Origin: Herminiimonas sp.
Lineage (GTDB): Bacteria > Pseudomonadota > Gammaproteobacteria > Burkholderiales > Burkholderiaceae
Length of the DNA: 64,000 bases
Reading direction: 5' to 3'
Assembly (NCBI RefSeq): GCF_030655415.1
Contig: NZ_JAURVN010000018.1
Span: 1 to 64,000, forward strand
Position numbers and translations under genes: made by a program
Notes under the pieces: model-generated
Databases searched by the model: none
Seen by the model: the letters and a program-made list of their open reading frames with translations, nothing else
Told to the model about the DNA's origin: nothing
Shown: positions 17,146-27,057 of the stretch, piece after piece
How positions within the stretch are numbered: the first letter of the stretch is position 1
Layout of the letters: each line of letters begins with the position of its first letter

Positions 17146-18060
17146 TCAAGCCGCCTTCAAATCTTCCAGCTTTAAATTCGGTGCAAACATTTCTATGAAT
17201 CGATAGGCGAACGAGGGCAGGAAGGTCCCGTTGCGTACTGCAACCAGCGTCGTGCAGGAGCCGAACAATACGCCATCGGTTTCGAGTACGGTCAAGCCGT
17301 CACGTTCAATTTCATCCAGCGCCATTTCCGCCACGATACCGATACCCAAGCCACGTTTGACATAGGTTTTAATGACATCTGCATCCATTGCGGTCAGGCG
17401 GAAATCAGGTACCAATGCAGCCTGGCTGAATGCTGCGTCTACGCATTTACGGCCAGTGAATTGCGGGTTGTAGGTGATCAATGGGTATTGCGCGATATCT
17501 GCGAGTGTGACCGGTTCGCTCTTGATTAACGGATGACCTGCCGGCACGATCACCTGGTGATTCCACGAGAAGCATGGGTAGGCAATGATGTCGGGTGATT
17601 GATCGAGCACTTCGCTGGCGATGCCGATATCTGCTTCGCCATTGCTGATCATGGCGGCCACTTGATTTGGCGTGCCTTGATGCAGTTCCAGTTTTACTTT
17701 TGGGAACTCTTCATTAAATTGTTCCACCACTTTAGGCAGCGTGTAACGTGCCTGTGTATGCGTTGCTGCAATCACGAGTTGACCGGTATCGACGCCGGAA
17801 TACTGACTGGCGTAGCGTCGCAGATTTTCAGTTTCCAACAGAATGCGCTTAACGATTTCTACCGCGCCATCACCGGCACGCGTGACGGAAGTCAGACGTT
17901 TACCTGAACGTACGAAAAGGTCGATGCCCAGCTCGTCTTCCAGATCCTTGATCTGCTTACTCACGCCGGATTGCGATGTATAGAGTACAGCGGCAACCTC
18001 CGTCAGATTGAGGTTGTTGCGTATGGCTTCACGTACAAATCGTAATTGTTGAAAATTCAT
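17146..18060 (-). CDS. cysB: CysB-like LysR-family regulator
   Basis: 304 residues. The opening MNFQQLRFVREAIRNNLNLT and helix-turn-helix LYTSQSGVSKQIKDLEDELG are those of the CysB/Cbl branch, which controls sulfur assimilation and sulfonate or sulfate-ester use. The effector domain starts with LVIAATHTQARYTLP, again CysB-like. ATG 18060 is taken, with GGAGAAAG just upstream; an in-frame start at 18126 would add 22 residues not seen in CysB. It lies divergently from the monooxygenase/ABC/TonB-receptor cluster and is its probable regulator. Whether it is the main CysB or a Cbl/SsuR-type paralogue cannot be decided here. Confidence 0.85.
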   Translation of the reverse strand: MNFQQLRFVREAIRNNLNLTEVAAVLYTSQSGVSKQIKDLEDELGIDLFVRSGKRLTSVTRAGDGAVEIVKRILLETENLRRYASQYSGVDTGQLVIAATHTQARYTLPKVVEQFNEEFPKVKLELHQGTPNQVAAMISNGEADIGIASEVLDQSPDIIAYPCFSWNHQVIVPAGHPLIKSEPVTLADIAQYPLITYNPQFTGRKCVDAAFSQAALVPDFRLTAMDADVIKTYVKRGLGIGIVAEMALDEIERDGLTVLETDGVLFGSCTTLVAVRNGTFLPSFAYRFIEMFAPNLKLEDLKAA

Positions 18061-18933
18061 GGGTCTTTCTCCGCTATTGCTTAGGCTACTTGTGTCTGGA
18101 TGCGTTTGTGTTCTCGTATCCGACAAGTCTGGCTATATAAATAATCCGCATAACTACCATCAAAAAATAACTACTGACGGCAGCGTGATCGAAGGATTGA
18201 TTTCTTTAGCATAACGATGGCGGTGTCATATAAGAACCAATAAAAAATCGTTTGGATATTTTTCTATGCGTTAAAGATATTTGGTATTTGCATGTTGATC
18301 GGCTACGGCGCTAATTGAATACGTGTCCGTGGCAGCCGACTAAACATGTCGTTTTATCTTTAAAAATGGCTATCAATAAAATCCAATGATGCTAATCATA
18401 GAAACGGAAGCCTGATGCTGACAACGAATTTGTCCGAATATGCATATCTGAAGTCTGAAGGTGCTACATCGTCATTGCGTATTTGCATGTGCTTATTTGT
18501 TCGTTTGCATGCTGCTCAATACCCGCTATCTTTGAGTCGTATCTACCGGATTATTCTTCGTGAAAAAAAGTTTATTAGGATAGAAAAATTACGCCTGTCT
18601 TTTAGTATTTCTTATGCGCTTGGAAAAATCGGATGCGTATTTTGTACAACGTATGCGGTTTTAAATATTAAATAGATGTGTGCAAATGCGACAGATGGAA
18701 TTGCGCTGCAACTTTGTCCGGGGCGGATCACACGCATTAAATTTTTGTCTTCTCCCATATATATGGCATATGCGAAATTTGCATACCAAAACAAAAAAGG
18801 CTGATCGTTATTCCTATTCTGCTGCTATAGATCGCACTTTTAATTGTTTGTGACACAAGTTCGCTCGCTGTAACTTCTCAAAAAATTGAATCACTTGCGC
18901 ATTGCAAGATTTAAGTATTGAGAAGGAACGGAA
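18061..18933. other. Long AT-rich divergent regulatory region
   Basis: About 870 bases between the divergent regulator and the monooxygenase, clearly richer in A and T than the flanking genes. A weak 86-codon frame at 18415-18675 has no recognisable protein features and an AT-driven composition. CTTGC-N5-GCAAG lies at 18894-18908, close to the monooxygenase start, and could be a LysR-type site. I see no tRNA, insertion element or named RNA. Regulator binding sites are expected here but none can be assigned. Confidence 0.45.
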
Positions 18934-20286
18934 ATGGCAACGCCCCCGCGTCAAATGAGTATCGGTATGAACATCCTTGGTCTGGGAGGCCATGCTGCAG
19001 CCTGGCGTATGGCGGAGGTGCCAAGCAGTTCACTGGTCGATGTCGAATACTTCCGCAACATTGCACGCATCTCGGAGCGCGGTACGCTGGATGCAATTTT
19101 CCTGGCAGATGGTCCTGCGCTTGGCGGCAATGTCGCGCACCATCCAGTTGGCGGCCTCGAGCCCACCGTTTTGTTGACCGCAGTTGCGCTCGCAACCAAA
19201 TACATCGGTGTCATCGCCACTGCTTCGACAACCTACAACGATCCCTACAATCTGGCACGTCGCCTCGCGTCGATTGATCACATCAGTGGTGGTCGTGCAG
19301 CATGGAACGTGGTCACCACCGCAGGTGATATTGCTGCGCTGAACTTTGGATTGACCGGCGCACCTTTGCATGAAGATCGCTACGGTCGCGCTGCAGAATT
19401 TCTCGAGATCGCCATCAAGCTATGGGATAGCTGGGAAGACGATGCGATCGTCAATGATTGGCAGAATGGTTTCTTCGCACATCCGGAAAAAGTCCATGCC
19501 ATCGATCACGTAGGCAAGCATTTCTCTGTCAAAGGCCCGTTGAATGTGCGCCGCTCACCGCAAGGTCGGCCAGTAGTTGTGCAAGCAGGTTCGTCCGAAG
19601 GCGGCAAGTCGGTCGGCTCGCGTTATGCAGATGCGATCTTCACGACACAAACTACTTTGCCGGATGGACAAGCCTTCTACGCCGAGATGAAAAATCGTGC
19701 GCGCGCATGGGGTCGCGATCCTGATTCGCTGAAGATCATGCCTGGTCTGTCTACCGTCATCGGCAGCACGGAAGAAGAAGCGCATCGTCGTTGCGATCAG
19801 CTCGACGAGTTCCAGGGCGAGCAGGGATTGGTTGGCCAGATCGCTGCGCGTATCGGCATCTCAGTCAAGGAATTGGATATTGACGCGCCTTTGCCGTGGC
19901 ACCGAATTGGCACAGTGCAAGACGTGACGAAAAGCTCGCATGGTTTCTTCGAGGCGCAAATCAATCTCGCCAAACGCGAAAACCTGACCGTTCGTCAATT
20001 ATCAAAACGCATACGTAGTGGTCATCGTCTGGTGGTTGGTACGCCAGAGCAAATCGCCGACACATTGGAAGAATGGTTCCTGTCCGGTGCTGGTGATGGC
20101 TTCAACATCATGCCGGACATGTTCCCGTCTGGTGCCGAAATTTTCGTCGATGAAGTCGTGCCTCTTTTGCGTCGCCGCGGCATCTTCCGCACCGAATACA
20201 CAGGCACCACCTTGCGTCATCACCTCGGCTTGTCCAGACCAAGAAGTCAGTATGAAGAAGAGCAGGAAGCATTGCTCAGTGCCTGA
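18934..20286 (+). CDS. FMN-dependent monooxygenase, NtaA/SnaA/DszA family
   Basis: 450 residues of the same luciferase-like family as the protein at 7899. Family segments include MSIGMNILGLGGHAAAWR, LDAIFLADGPALGG, ASIDHISGGRAAWNVVTTA and RPVVVQAGSSEGGKS. It needs reduced FMN from a partner reductase, which the window does not contain. Members oxidise sulfur or nitrogen compounds. AGAAGGAA precedes the ATG. As the first gene of the cluster divergent from a CysB-like regulator it is likely the enzyme acting on the imported compound, which is inference. Confidence 0.88.
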   Translation: MATPPRQMSIGMNILGLGGHAAAWRMAEVPSSSLVDVEYFRNIARISERGTLDAIFLADGPALGGNVAHHPVGGLEPTVLLTAVALATKYIGVIATASTTYNDPYNLARRLASIDHISGGRAAWNVVTTAGDIAALNFGLTGAPLHEDRYGRAAEFLEIAIKLWDSWEDDAIVNDWQNGFFAHPEKVHAIDHVGKHFSVKGPLNVRRSPQGRPVVVQAGSSEGGKSVGSRYADAIFTTQTTLPDGQAFYAEMKNRARAWGRDPDSLKIMPGLSTVIGSTEEEAHRRCDQLDEFQGEQGLVGQIAARIGISVKELDIDAPLPWHRIGTVQDVTKSSHGFFEAQINLAKRENLTVRQLSKRIRSGHRLVVGTPEQIADTLEEWFLSGAGDGFNIMPDMFPSGAEIFVDEVVPLLRRRGIFRTEYTGTTLRHHLGLSRPRSQYEEEQEALLSA

Positions 20287-20365
20287 GGTCTTGCAAGACA
20301 GCCTTCGCCTCCGGCGAAATCTCCATGACATACGAATGCATCAGTAACGACGGGAATTTTCTGTA

Positions 20366-21286
20366 ATGAGCAGTATTTTAAGCACCGCTACCGGCCAGCT
20401 GGACAGGAATGATTTCGGCGTAACGATCGATCAATCGATCGCACGCAGCGGCAAATCGTCTGCGCCATGGGCGCGTTTGTATGGCATACGGCCGGGACTT
20501 GTGCTGGCGGCGATCTTCGTTCTGTTCTTGATCATCGCTGCATTGCAGCCTTCATGGCTGGTCTCTGGCGATCCGTTAGCCGCTTCCGCACGTGAAGCCT
20601 TTCGCGCACCAAGTGCTGCACATTGGTTGGGCACAGATGAAAACGGCCGCGATGTCTTGACGCGCTTGATCTACGGCGTGCGCCCATCCTTGTTGATGGG
20701 TTTGGCTGCAACGGTGATTGGTCTGGTGATCGGCGTTGCGATAGGTTTGTTTGCAGGTCTTGGTCATCGCGTAATCGATAACTTGCTGATGCGCTTCATT
20801 GATGTGTTGCTGGCTTTTCCTGATCTGTTGCTCGCGCTGGTGATCATCACTTTCTGGGGCCAGGGCATGATCAACGCAATTGTCGCGGTCGGTGTTGCGA
20901 GTGTGCCGCGCTACGCACGTATGGTCCGCGCACAAACACATATCGTCCGTAATGCGCAGTATGTAGAAGCGGCAATCACATTGGGTTTGAGTACCTCGAC
21001 GCTGATCTTCCGTCATATCTTGCCAAATGCGATCAAGCCGATATTGATTCTTGCCACGATAGGAATAGGCGGCAAAATTGCTGCTGGTGCTGCTTTGAGT
21101 TTTCTTGGGTTTGGTGCGCCGCCACCTTCGCCTGAATGGGGTTCGATGTTGTCGGTCGGCCGTAACTTTTTATCGAATGCATGGTGGCTAGTCACCGCCC
21201 CTAGCGTTGCAGTGACATTGACAGTGATCTCCATCACGGCATTGGGTCGCGAGCTGGCATTGCGCAGCGAAGGTAAGCGCACATGA
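20366..21286 (+). CDS. ABC importer permease, DppC/OppC family
   Basis: 306 residues with an N-terminal cytoplasmic part of about 40 residues, then six membrane helices. The DppC hallmark LGTDENGRDVLTRLIYGVR precedes the transport domain, and EAAITLGLSTSTLIFRHILP is the loop that contacts the ATPase. It overlaps the ATPase gene by four bases (ATGA). The matching DppB-type permease is not adjacent but lies at 30993, beyond two receptor/binding-protein pairs. The system probably imports the substrate of the neighbouring monooxygenases. Confidence 0.9.
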   Translation: MSSILSTATGQLDRNDFGVTIDQSIARSGKSSAPWARLYGIRPGLVLAAIFVLFLIIAALQPSWLVSGDPLAASAREAFRAPSAAHWLGTDENGRDVLTRLIYGVRPSLLMGLAATVIGLVIGVAIGLFAGLGHRVIDNLLMRFIDVLLAFPDLLLALVIITFWGQGMINAIVAVGVASVPRYARMVRAQTHIVRNAQYVEAAITLGLSTSTLIFRHILPNAIKPILILATIGIGGKIAAGAALSFLGFGAPPPSPEWGSMLSVGRNFLSNAWWLVTAPSVAVTLTVISITALGRELALRSEGKRT

Positions 21287-23031
21287 CAGTAGCAAGCAAC
21301 AGCACGCACGGTAAACAGAATCCGTTGGTCACAGTTGAAAACCTGCATGTTCGCTTTGGACATGACGGTGCAACTGTCATCAAAGGAATCTCGTTTGAAC
21401 TATATCGCGGCGAATGCCTTGCCTTGGTCGGCGAATCCGGCTCCGGCAAAAGCGTGACGTCTCGTACCTTGGTCGGCCTAACTGGTCACCGTAGTCAGTT
21501 GAGCGCAGATCGGTTGGATTTCGACGGTGCAGATTTACGCCGCTTTAATGAACGTACCTGGCGCAATATTCGTGGCAGTCGCATTGGCTTTGTCATGCAA
21601 GATGCACTGGGTTCACTGGATGCATTGCGCACTATCGGTGATGAAGTCGCCGAACCTCTCAAGCTGCACACCAATTTGACGCGTCAACAACGCGAAGAAA
21701 AAGTAATCGAGCTTTTACGCTCTGTCGGCATTCCCGATCCTGAAGCGCGCATACACCAATATCCGCATCAACTCTCTGGCGGCTTGCGTCAACGTGCGTT
21801 GATCGCATCGGCCATCGCGTGCAATCCGCAACTCTTGATCGCGGATGAGCCGACCACTGCACTCGATGCCGCAGTGCAGGCGCAAGTTTTGGATTTGTTG
21901 GAGTCGTTGCGCACACCCGATACATCAATGCTGATTGTCAGTCACGATTTTGCTGTGGTGTCACGACTTGCTGATCGCGTTGCAGTGATGCAGCACGGTG
22001 TGATTGTTGAGCAAGGTCCGCTGGACGAGATTCTGCATGATCCGCAACATCCTTACACCAAGTCTTTATTGGCGGCAGTCTCTTCCGTGCAGAGACGTGA
22101 ACCTGTACATCAAAAAATAGCCGTGGCCGAAGATGGTCATCTGGCTGCTGTGCCGAGTGAACTGCCACCAGCCATCATCAATACGTATCCCGTCGTTGTT
22201 GAATGCAACAACCTGACCAAGACATTTGCTGCACACGATGGAACAAAACGTACTGCTGTTTCCGAAGTGTCGTTCGCATTGCGCAAGGGTGAGACCGTAG
22301 GCATCGTCGGCGAATCAGGCTCAGGCAAAACTACATTGACACGCATGGTGCTAGGTCTGGAAAAGCCGGACATAGGCAACGTGCGACTGCGCGATCAAGT
22401 CTGGAGTGACTTGACGGCTGCTCAGCAGCGCGCAGAGCGCAAACGTATTCAGGTGGTATTCCAGGACCCGCTCAGCTCCTTCGACCCGCGTTACACAGTC
22501 GAGCGCGTCTTGTTCGAAGCGCTGGGCGTCGCTGGTTACACCAACGCAGCCAAGACGCGCGAACGCGCAATTGAATTACTGCATCTGGTGCGACTTGATC
22601 AAAGTTATCTCAGCCGTCGCCCTATCGAATTATCTGGTGGTCAACGTCAACGCATCGCCATCGCACGCGCGCTTGCGCCTGAGCCTGAAGTGCTGGTTTG
22701 CGATGAGCCGGTATCGGCACTCGATGTATCAGTGCAAGCCCAAATTCTGGATCTGCTGCTCGACCTGAAAGATCGACTGGGTTTGTCTTGCCTGTTTATT
22801 TCGCATGATCTTGGTGTCATCTATCGCGTGAGCGATCGCATCCTTGTAATGAAGGATGGCGTGGTAGTCGAGTCTGGTGGTGTACGTGAAGTATTTGAAA
22901 ATCCGCAGCACGTTTATACGCAATCTTTATTGAGCGCAATCCCGCAACTGGGAAAAAGAAAGCGCGCAGTTCATTCAATTGATTCAGGGAACAGTAAAAG
23001 TGAAAAAGAAGAAGAACTCGATGCAGCATGA
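21283..23031 (+). CDS. ABC importer ATPase with two fused nucleotide-binding domains (DppDF/GsiA type)
   Basis: 582 residues containing two complete ATPase domains, so one polypeptide does the work of DppD plus DppF. Domain 1 has GESGSGKS, LSGGLRQR and LLIADEPTTALD; domain 2 has GESGSGKT, LSGGQRQR and VLVCDEPVSALD. Each is followed by the oligopeptide-transporter C-terminal extension (HPYTKSLLAA and HVYTQSLLSAIP). It overlaps the permease gene by four bases and its 3' end overlaps the next gene, a TonB receptor. It powers import through the DppC- and DppB-like permeases of the cluster. Confidence 0.92.
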   Translation: MTVASNSTHGKQNPLVTVENLHVRFGHDGATVIKGISFELYRGECLALVGESGSGKSVTSRTLVGLTGHRSQLSADRLDFDGADLRRFNERTWRNIRGSRIGFVMQDALGSLDALRTIGDEVAEPLKLHTNLTRQQREEKVIELLRSVGIPDPEARIHQYPHQLSGGLRQRALIASAIACNPQLLIADEPTTALDAAVQAQVLDLLESLRTPDTSMLIVSHDFAVVSRLADRVAVMQHGVIVEQGPLDEILHDPQHPYTKSLLAAVSSVQRREPVHQKIAVAEDGHLAAVPSELPPAIINTYPVVVECNNLTKTFAAHDGTKRTAVSEVSFALRKGETVGIVGESGSGKTTLTRMVLGLEKPDIGNVRLRDQVWSDLTAAQQRAERKRIQVVFQDPLSSFDPRYTVERVLFEALGVAGYTNAAKTRERAIELLHLVRLDQSYLSRRPIELSGGQRQRIAIARALAPEPEVLVCDEPVSALDVSVQAQILDLLLDLKDRLGLSCLFISHDLGVIYRVSDRILVMKDGVVVESGGVREVFENPQHVYTQSLLSAIPQLGKRKRAVHSIDSGNSKSEKEEELDAA

Positions 23032-25162
23032 TGCCGCAGTACATGCGTTGATCGCAAAAAGAAGAGGGACTGTATTGCGCACATTGAGCGCAAGCGCAGT
23101 GTTGCTGTTCGCTAGCGGCGCAGTCTACGCGCAGGAATCGGCAACGCAAGTTGAAGAAACAGTTGTCATCAAGGGTAAGGCCTTGAAGGATTCTGAAAAG
23201 GCCAAGGAAAAACTCAAAAATGTTGCGGGTACTGCAAGTGTCGTTAACAACGCAGATGTTGAACGTGGTCGTGCGGCGAATGCCGAGGACGTATTGGCTT
23301 ATCAGCCAGGTGTTTTCGCTGCTGCTACCAGTGGCACCGGGGCTAACAAAATTTCGATACGCGGATCAGGCTTGAATGCCTTCTATCAGGGTTATTCGCT
23401 GGGCATTAAATATCTGTATGACGGATTACCTATTACCGGACCGGGAGGTACGCAGGAGGATTTGCTGACTTTGGGTGGTGTTGATTACACAGAAATTCTC
23501 AACGGTGCGAATGCCTTCGCTTACTCCGCACTCTCGCTAGGCGGTGCGATCAACTTTGTCACGCATACAGGTCGCTCTTCACCAGGCAACTTCGTCAGCA
23601 TAGAAGCCGGCAGTTTTGGTTATCGTAAATACCAGGTGAGCACCGGCGGTGTATCAGAGTCTGGGGATACCGATTACTACCTTTCGTATATTCACAATCA
23701 ACGTGATGGTTTTCAAATCAATAGTCCGAATTCGGGCGAGGACTATATCGTCAATCTGGGTCACAAGTTCAATGATCGCGTAGAAACACGTTTTGTCATT
23801 CGCCATCGCGGTGAACAGTTAAGAAATGGCAGCACACTGACGCGAGCGCAACTCGAAGCCGACCCTCGCAACAGCACCTCCACCGCCTCGGCGCGCAGGA
23901 AACCAGGGACTACGCTGATTACCAACAAGACCACATTCACATTGGATGACAAGTCGAAATTTGAACTTGGTTTTGCCTATAACGACTATCCCTTGGATAA
24001 CGGCTGGATCTACAACACGCAGCCGCAGGATTGGCGTTCCAAGGATTTCACTACTTCACTGAGATATCTGCGCACTGGCGATACTTTGTTTGGCAAGCTT
24101 AGCGATACTACGATCAGCTTTAGTGATACGCGTTTGATCGACGGTGATGTGACTGCCTATAACCAGCCAACTCCCGGCGTGCGTACAACCGAACGTCAAT
24201 ATACAAAGTACAGCGGTTCACGCGATACGGTGCTTTCCGCGAGTAATGAGCTTCATCTTACTGACAAGTACACATTGTCGAGCGGCTTGTCACTCATTGA
24301 AATAGATCGTGATGTTCGTATTGAGCGTTCTACCTTGCCGGTAAGTCCTTTGCCATTCCCGCAGGCAGTTAGCTACAAGGATCGTTCACTTGCACCGCGC
24401 TTAGGTTTGCGTTATCAGGCGACGCCAGATCTTCAAGTGTTTGGTAATGTCTCGCGCTCGATCGATCCACCTGTGACTTGGCAAATGGGCAGTACAGGTA
24501 GCAGATATGTACGCCCGTTGAAACCACAAAAAGCCAACACTGCGGAAATTGGTCTGCGTGCCAGCAATGACAATCATGAAGGAAGTCTGGCTTTCTATCG
24601 CTCATATGTAAGCGACGAATTGCTTACGTCGATAGCAAGTCCTGCGGTTGGTGCAACTCCAGCGTTGGTTGCCAATACCAATGCCAGCAAGACCATACAT
24701 CAAGGTATCGAGGCGGCACTGACTTCCAAATTGTGGAAGAGCGGCGGCGGTGATCGCTTGAGCTATCGTCAGGCATATACCTTTAACGACTTCTACTACC
24801 GCAATGATTCTAGATACGGCAAAAACGAATTGCCGAGTTTGCCGCGTCATGTTTATCAGGGTGAGTTGTTATTCCAGCAGGCAGGTGGGTTTTATTCGGG
24901 TGTGAATGTACGCGCGATGTCCGGTTATTACATCGATTATGCCAATTCATTCAAAGGCGCAGAAGCAACGGTGTGGGGCGCGAAGTTTGGTTACGAAGAG
25001 CCTGCGAAAAAGTGGAAAGCCTATATCGACTTCCGCAACCTGTTTGACAAAAAATATGCAGCCGCTGCGAATACCGTCGATAACGCAGGTGGTGTGGATT
25101 CACCCAACTTCTACCCAGGTGATGGCTTCTCCGTCTACACCGGCGTATCCGTCCGGTTCTGA
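23000..25162 (+). CDS. TonB-dependent outer-membrane receptor, copy 1
   Basis: About 720 residues: signal peptide ending ASGAVYAQES, a TonB box in EETVVIKGK, a plug domain with VLAYQPGVF and ISIRGSGL, and a 22-strand barrel ending in YTGVSVRF. I prefer GTG 23000, with AGGGA upstream, because its paralogue at 27058 also starts with GTG and a lysine-rich stretch; ATG 23021 is the alternative. The 5' end overlaps the ATPase gene, so it is in the same operon. It brings a compound across the outer membrane with TonB energy. Being tied to a DppA-type importer rather than a siderophore system suggests a non-iron ligand. Confidence 0.88.
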   Translation: MKKKKNSMQHDAAVHALIAKRRGTVLRTLSASAVLLFASGAVYAQESATQVEETVVIKGKALKDSEKAKEKLKNVAGTASVVNNADVERGRAANAEDVLAYQPGVFAAATSGTGANKISIRGSGLNAFYQGYSLGIKYLYDGLPITGPGGTQEDLLTLGGVDYTEILNGANAFAYSALSLGGAINFVTHTGRSSPGNFVSIEAGSFGYRKYQVSTGGVSESGDTDYYLSYIHNQRDGFQINSPNSGEDYIVNLGHKFNDRVETRFVIRHRGEQLRNGSTLTRAQLEADPRNSTSTASARRKPGTTLITNKTTFTLDDKSKFELGFAYNDYPLDNGWIYNTQPQDWRSKDFTTSLRYLRTGDTLFGKLSDTTISFSDTRLIDGDVTAYNQPTPGVRTTERQYTKYSGSRDTVLSASNELHLTDKYTLSSGLSLIEIDRDVRIERSTLPVSPLPFPQAVSYKDRSLAPRLGLRYQATPDLQVFGNVSRSIDPPVTWQMGSTGSRYVRPLKPQKANTAEIGLRASNDNHEGSLAFYRSYVSDELLTSIASPAVGATPALVANTNASKTIHQGIEAALTSKLWKSGGGDRLSYRQAYTFNDFYYRNDSRYGKNELPSLPRHVYQGELLFQQAGGFYSGVNVRAMSGYYIDYANSFKGAEATVWGAKFGYEEPAKKWKAYIDFRNLFDKKYAAAANTVDNAGGVDSPNFYPGDGFSVYTGVSVRF

Positions 25163-25164
25163 TA

Positions 25165-26904
25165 ATGGCAATCAGCATATTCAAAGGAGTCATGACATTA
25201 CCTGATGCGGCACGCGCCTTGTCTAAAGGTGTAATTCGCATGGCCGGTATTGCTCTGCTGTTCGCGCTCGCTGCTTGCCAGGGCGAGTCGGGCAGTAGCG
25301 CGTCCCCGGCACAAGGCAAGGTCGTAACCAAACATCCGGTGAGTGATTACATTGAAACCGCACCAGGTCGCCCCGGCGGCACCTTACGCGTTTCGGTTGC
25401 ATCAGATACAGACTCTTTCGATATGCATGCTATTTCGCACACTAATGCGGAATGGCTGGGGCGCTTGATTTACGACAATCTCGTTTATCTCGACGACAAA
25501 GGTGAGCCGACTCCATGGTTGGCAAAATCATGGGACATCTCACCTGATGGCAAGACCTACACTTTCCATTTGCGTGACGATGTGTCGTTCAGCGATGGTT
25601 CAAAGTTCAATGCAGAAGCGGTGCGCATCAACCTTGAGCACATGCGCAATCCAGCTACCAAGTCGCCTTTGGCTGCAGCGTATATCTCGCCTTATATCAA
25701 TGGCGAAATTGTTGATGAGTACACCTTCCGTGCGCATCTGCGTGAACCGTATGCGCCGTTCTTGAATGTACTTGCTCAGTCATGGTTGGCGATGTTGTCG
25801 CCCAAGCAGATCAAGGAAGCGCCACGCAGTATTGCTGAAGCGCCTGCGGGATCAGGGCCGTTCGTTGTGGAAAGCTATACACGTCAGCGCGGGATTCGTT
25901 TGGTGCGTCGTGCCGATTACGCATGGGCACCTGATTTCATCAAGCACAAGGGCGCTGCTTATCTGAATCGTATCGAGCTGGACTTCGTACCGGATGCATT
26001 GATTCGCTACAGTTCGCTTGCGGCGGGGCAGTACGATCTGACCATCGATGCGCCCGCGCAGAATGCATCCAATGTTCGCAATGATGCGCGACTTGCATTT
26101 GACAGTCGTATTCGTCAGGGCAATCCGAATCGCGGCATTACCTTCAATACAGAGAAATTTCCATTTGACGATGTGCAAGTGCGCAAAGCATTTGCGTTGG
26201 CCGTTGATCGCGAAGGCGTGATCCGCATCAGTGGCTTTGGCGAATACCAACCCAAAAGTGATTACCTGGCCGCGAATACGCGCTACTACGATCCGGCCTA
26301 TACCAAGGCGTTGTTGTTCTCCCCGGAACAATCCAACAAATTGCTGGATGCTGCCGGCTGGACGCAACGCGATGCAGAAGGGTTTCGCGTACGTGATGGC
26401 AAGCGACTCGCGACCGATGTGCTGGTGTCCGGTCTCAGTAATTTGACCGACATCGTCGCCATTCAAGCGGATGTGAAGAAGGTCGGGTTCGACCTGAATA
26501 TCGTGCAGTTGCCGGTTGTGCAAATTGTTGATCGACGTCGTGCGAATGAATATCAGGCGCTGGGTTCTGGCGTATGGCACACCAATACTGCAGATGGTCT
26601 CTACATTCTGTATCACAGCAACGAGATCATTTCTCCTAAACGTATCGGACAAAACACATCCCGCTTGCGCGACGCCAAACTGGATCAAGTTCTGCTCGAG
26701 GCACGCGGTACTGTAGACGCTCAAAAGGCGGCTGCGCTTTACAGTCAGGCGCAAAAACGTCTGACGGAATTGGTGCCCTCACTTCCACTGTACGAAAACT
26801 ACAGTCTGACTGCGCGCTACAACGATGTAAAAGGCGTCATCTACGACACCTCGCACAACACTATTGTCTTTACAACGGTGTGGCTGGATCGGAGCAGCCC
26901 ATGA
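25165..26904 (+). CDS. ABC importer substrate-binding lipoprotein (DppA/SBP_bac_5 family), copy 1
   Basis: 579 residues. A lipobox LAACQ follows the N-terminal hydrophobic segment, so the protein is anchored in a membrane. Family features are PGGTLRVSVASDTDSFD, SWDISPDGKTYTFHLRDDV and FNAEAVRINLEHMRNPATKS. ATG 25165 lies two bases after the receptor stop (TGATAATG), suggesting coupled translation; ATG 25192 has AAAGGAG unusually close before it and is an alternative. It hands its ligand to the split DppB/DppC permease. It is closely similar to the protein at 29245. Confidence 0.88.
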   Translation: MAISIFKGVMTLPDAARALSKGVIRMAGIALLFALAACQGESGSSASPAQGKVVTKHPVSDYIETAPGRPGGTLRVSVASDTDSFDMHAISHTNAEWLGRLIYDNLVYLDDKGEPTPWLAKSWDISPDGKTYTFHLRDDVSFSDGSKFNAEAVRINLEHMRNPATKSPLAAAYISPYINGEIVDEYTFRAHLREPYAPFLNVLAQSWLAMLSPKQIKEAPRSIAEAPAGSGPFVVESYTRQRGIRLVRRADYAWAPDFIKHKGAAYLNRIELDFVPDALIRYSSLAAGQYDLTIDAPAQNASNVRNDARLAFDSRIRQGNPNRGITFNTEKFPFDDVQVRKAFALAVDREGVIRISGFGEYQPKSDYLAANTRYYDPAYTKALLFSPEQSNKLLDAAGWTQRDAEGFRVRDGKRLATDVLVSGLSNLTDIVAIQADVKKVGFDLNIVQLPVVQIVDRRRANEYQALGSGVWHTNTADGLYILYHSNEIISPKRIGQNTSRLRDAKLDQVLLEARGTVDAQKAAALYSQAQKRLTELVPSLPLYENYSLTARYNDVKGVIYDTSHNTIVFTTVWLDRSSP

Positions 26905-27000
26905 TCCGAAATTTCTACTTTATGCACTTCACAACATGTCGCTGTTGTCGAGCTGCAGCCCTCGTCTGACATTTGATTGCAGGTCATACCCAAATTTTCG

Positions 27001-27027
27001 GCTTCCGTACTTTCAAAAGTGCGAAGC
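27001..27027 (+). promoter_or_regulatory. Strong hairpin between binding protein 1 and receptor 2
   Basis: GCTTC and GTACTTT pair with AAAGTGC and GAAGC around a tiny loop with one bulged base. No T run follows, so it is more likely an mRNA stabilising or processing element than a terminator. Confidence 0.4.
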
Positions 27028-27057
27028 AAATAGCTACTCTCTCAGGAAGAATTAATC

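Noticed and set aside
18415..18675. Frame of 86 codons in the divergent region
   Set aside because: No clear ribosome site, no recognisable features, and codon use explained by AT richness.
25852..26754. Open frame of about 300 codons on the minus strand
   Set aside because: It lies wholly inside the binding-protein gene on the other strand, has no family features, and its composition is what the codon use of the real gene would create.
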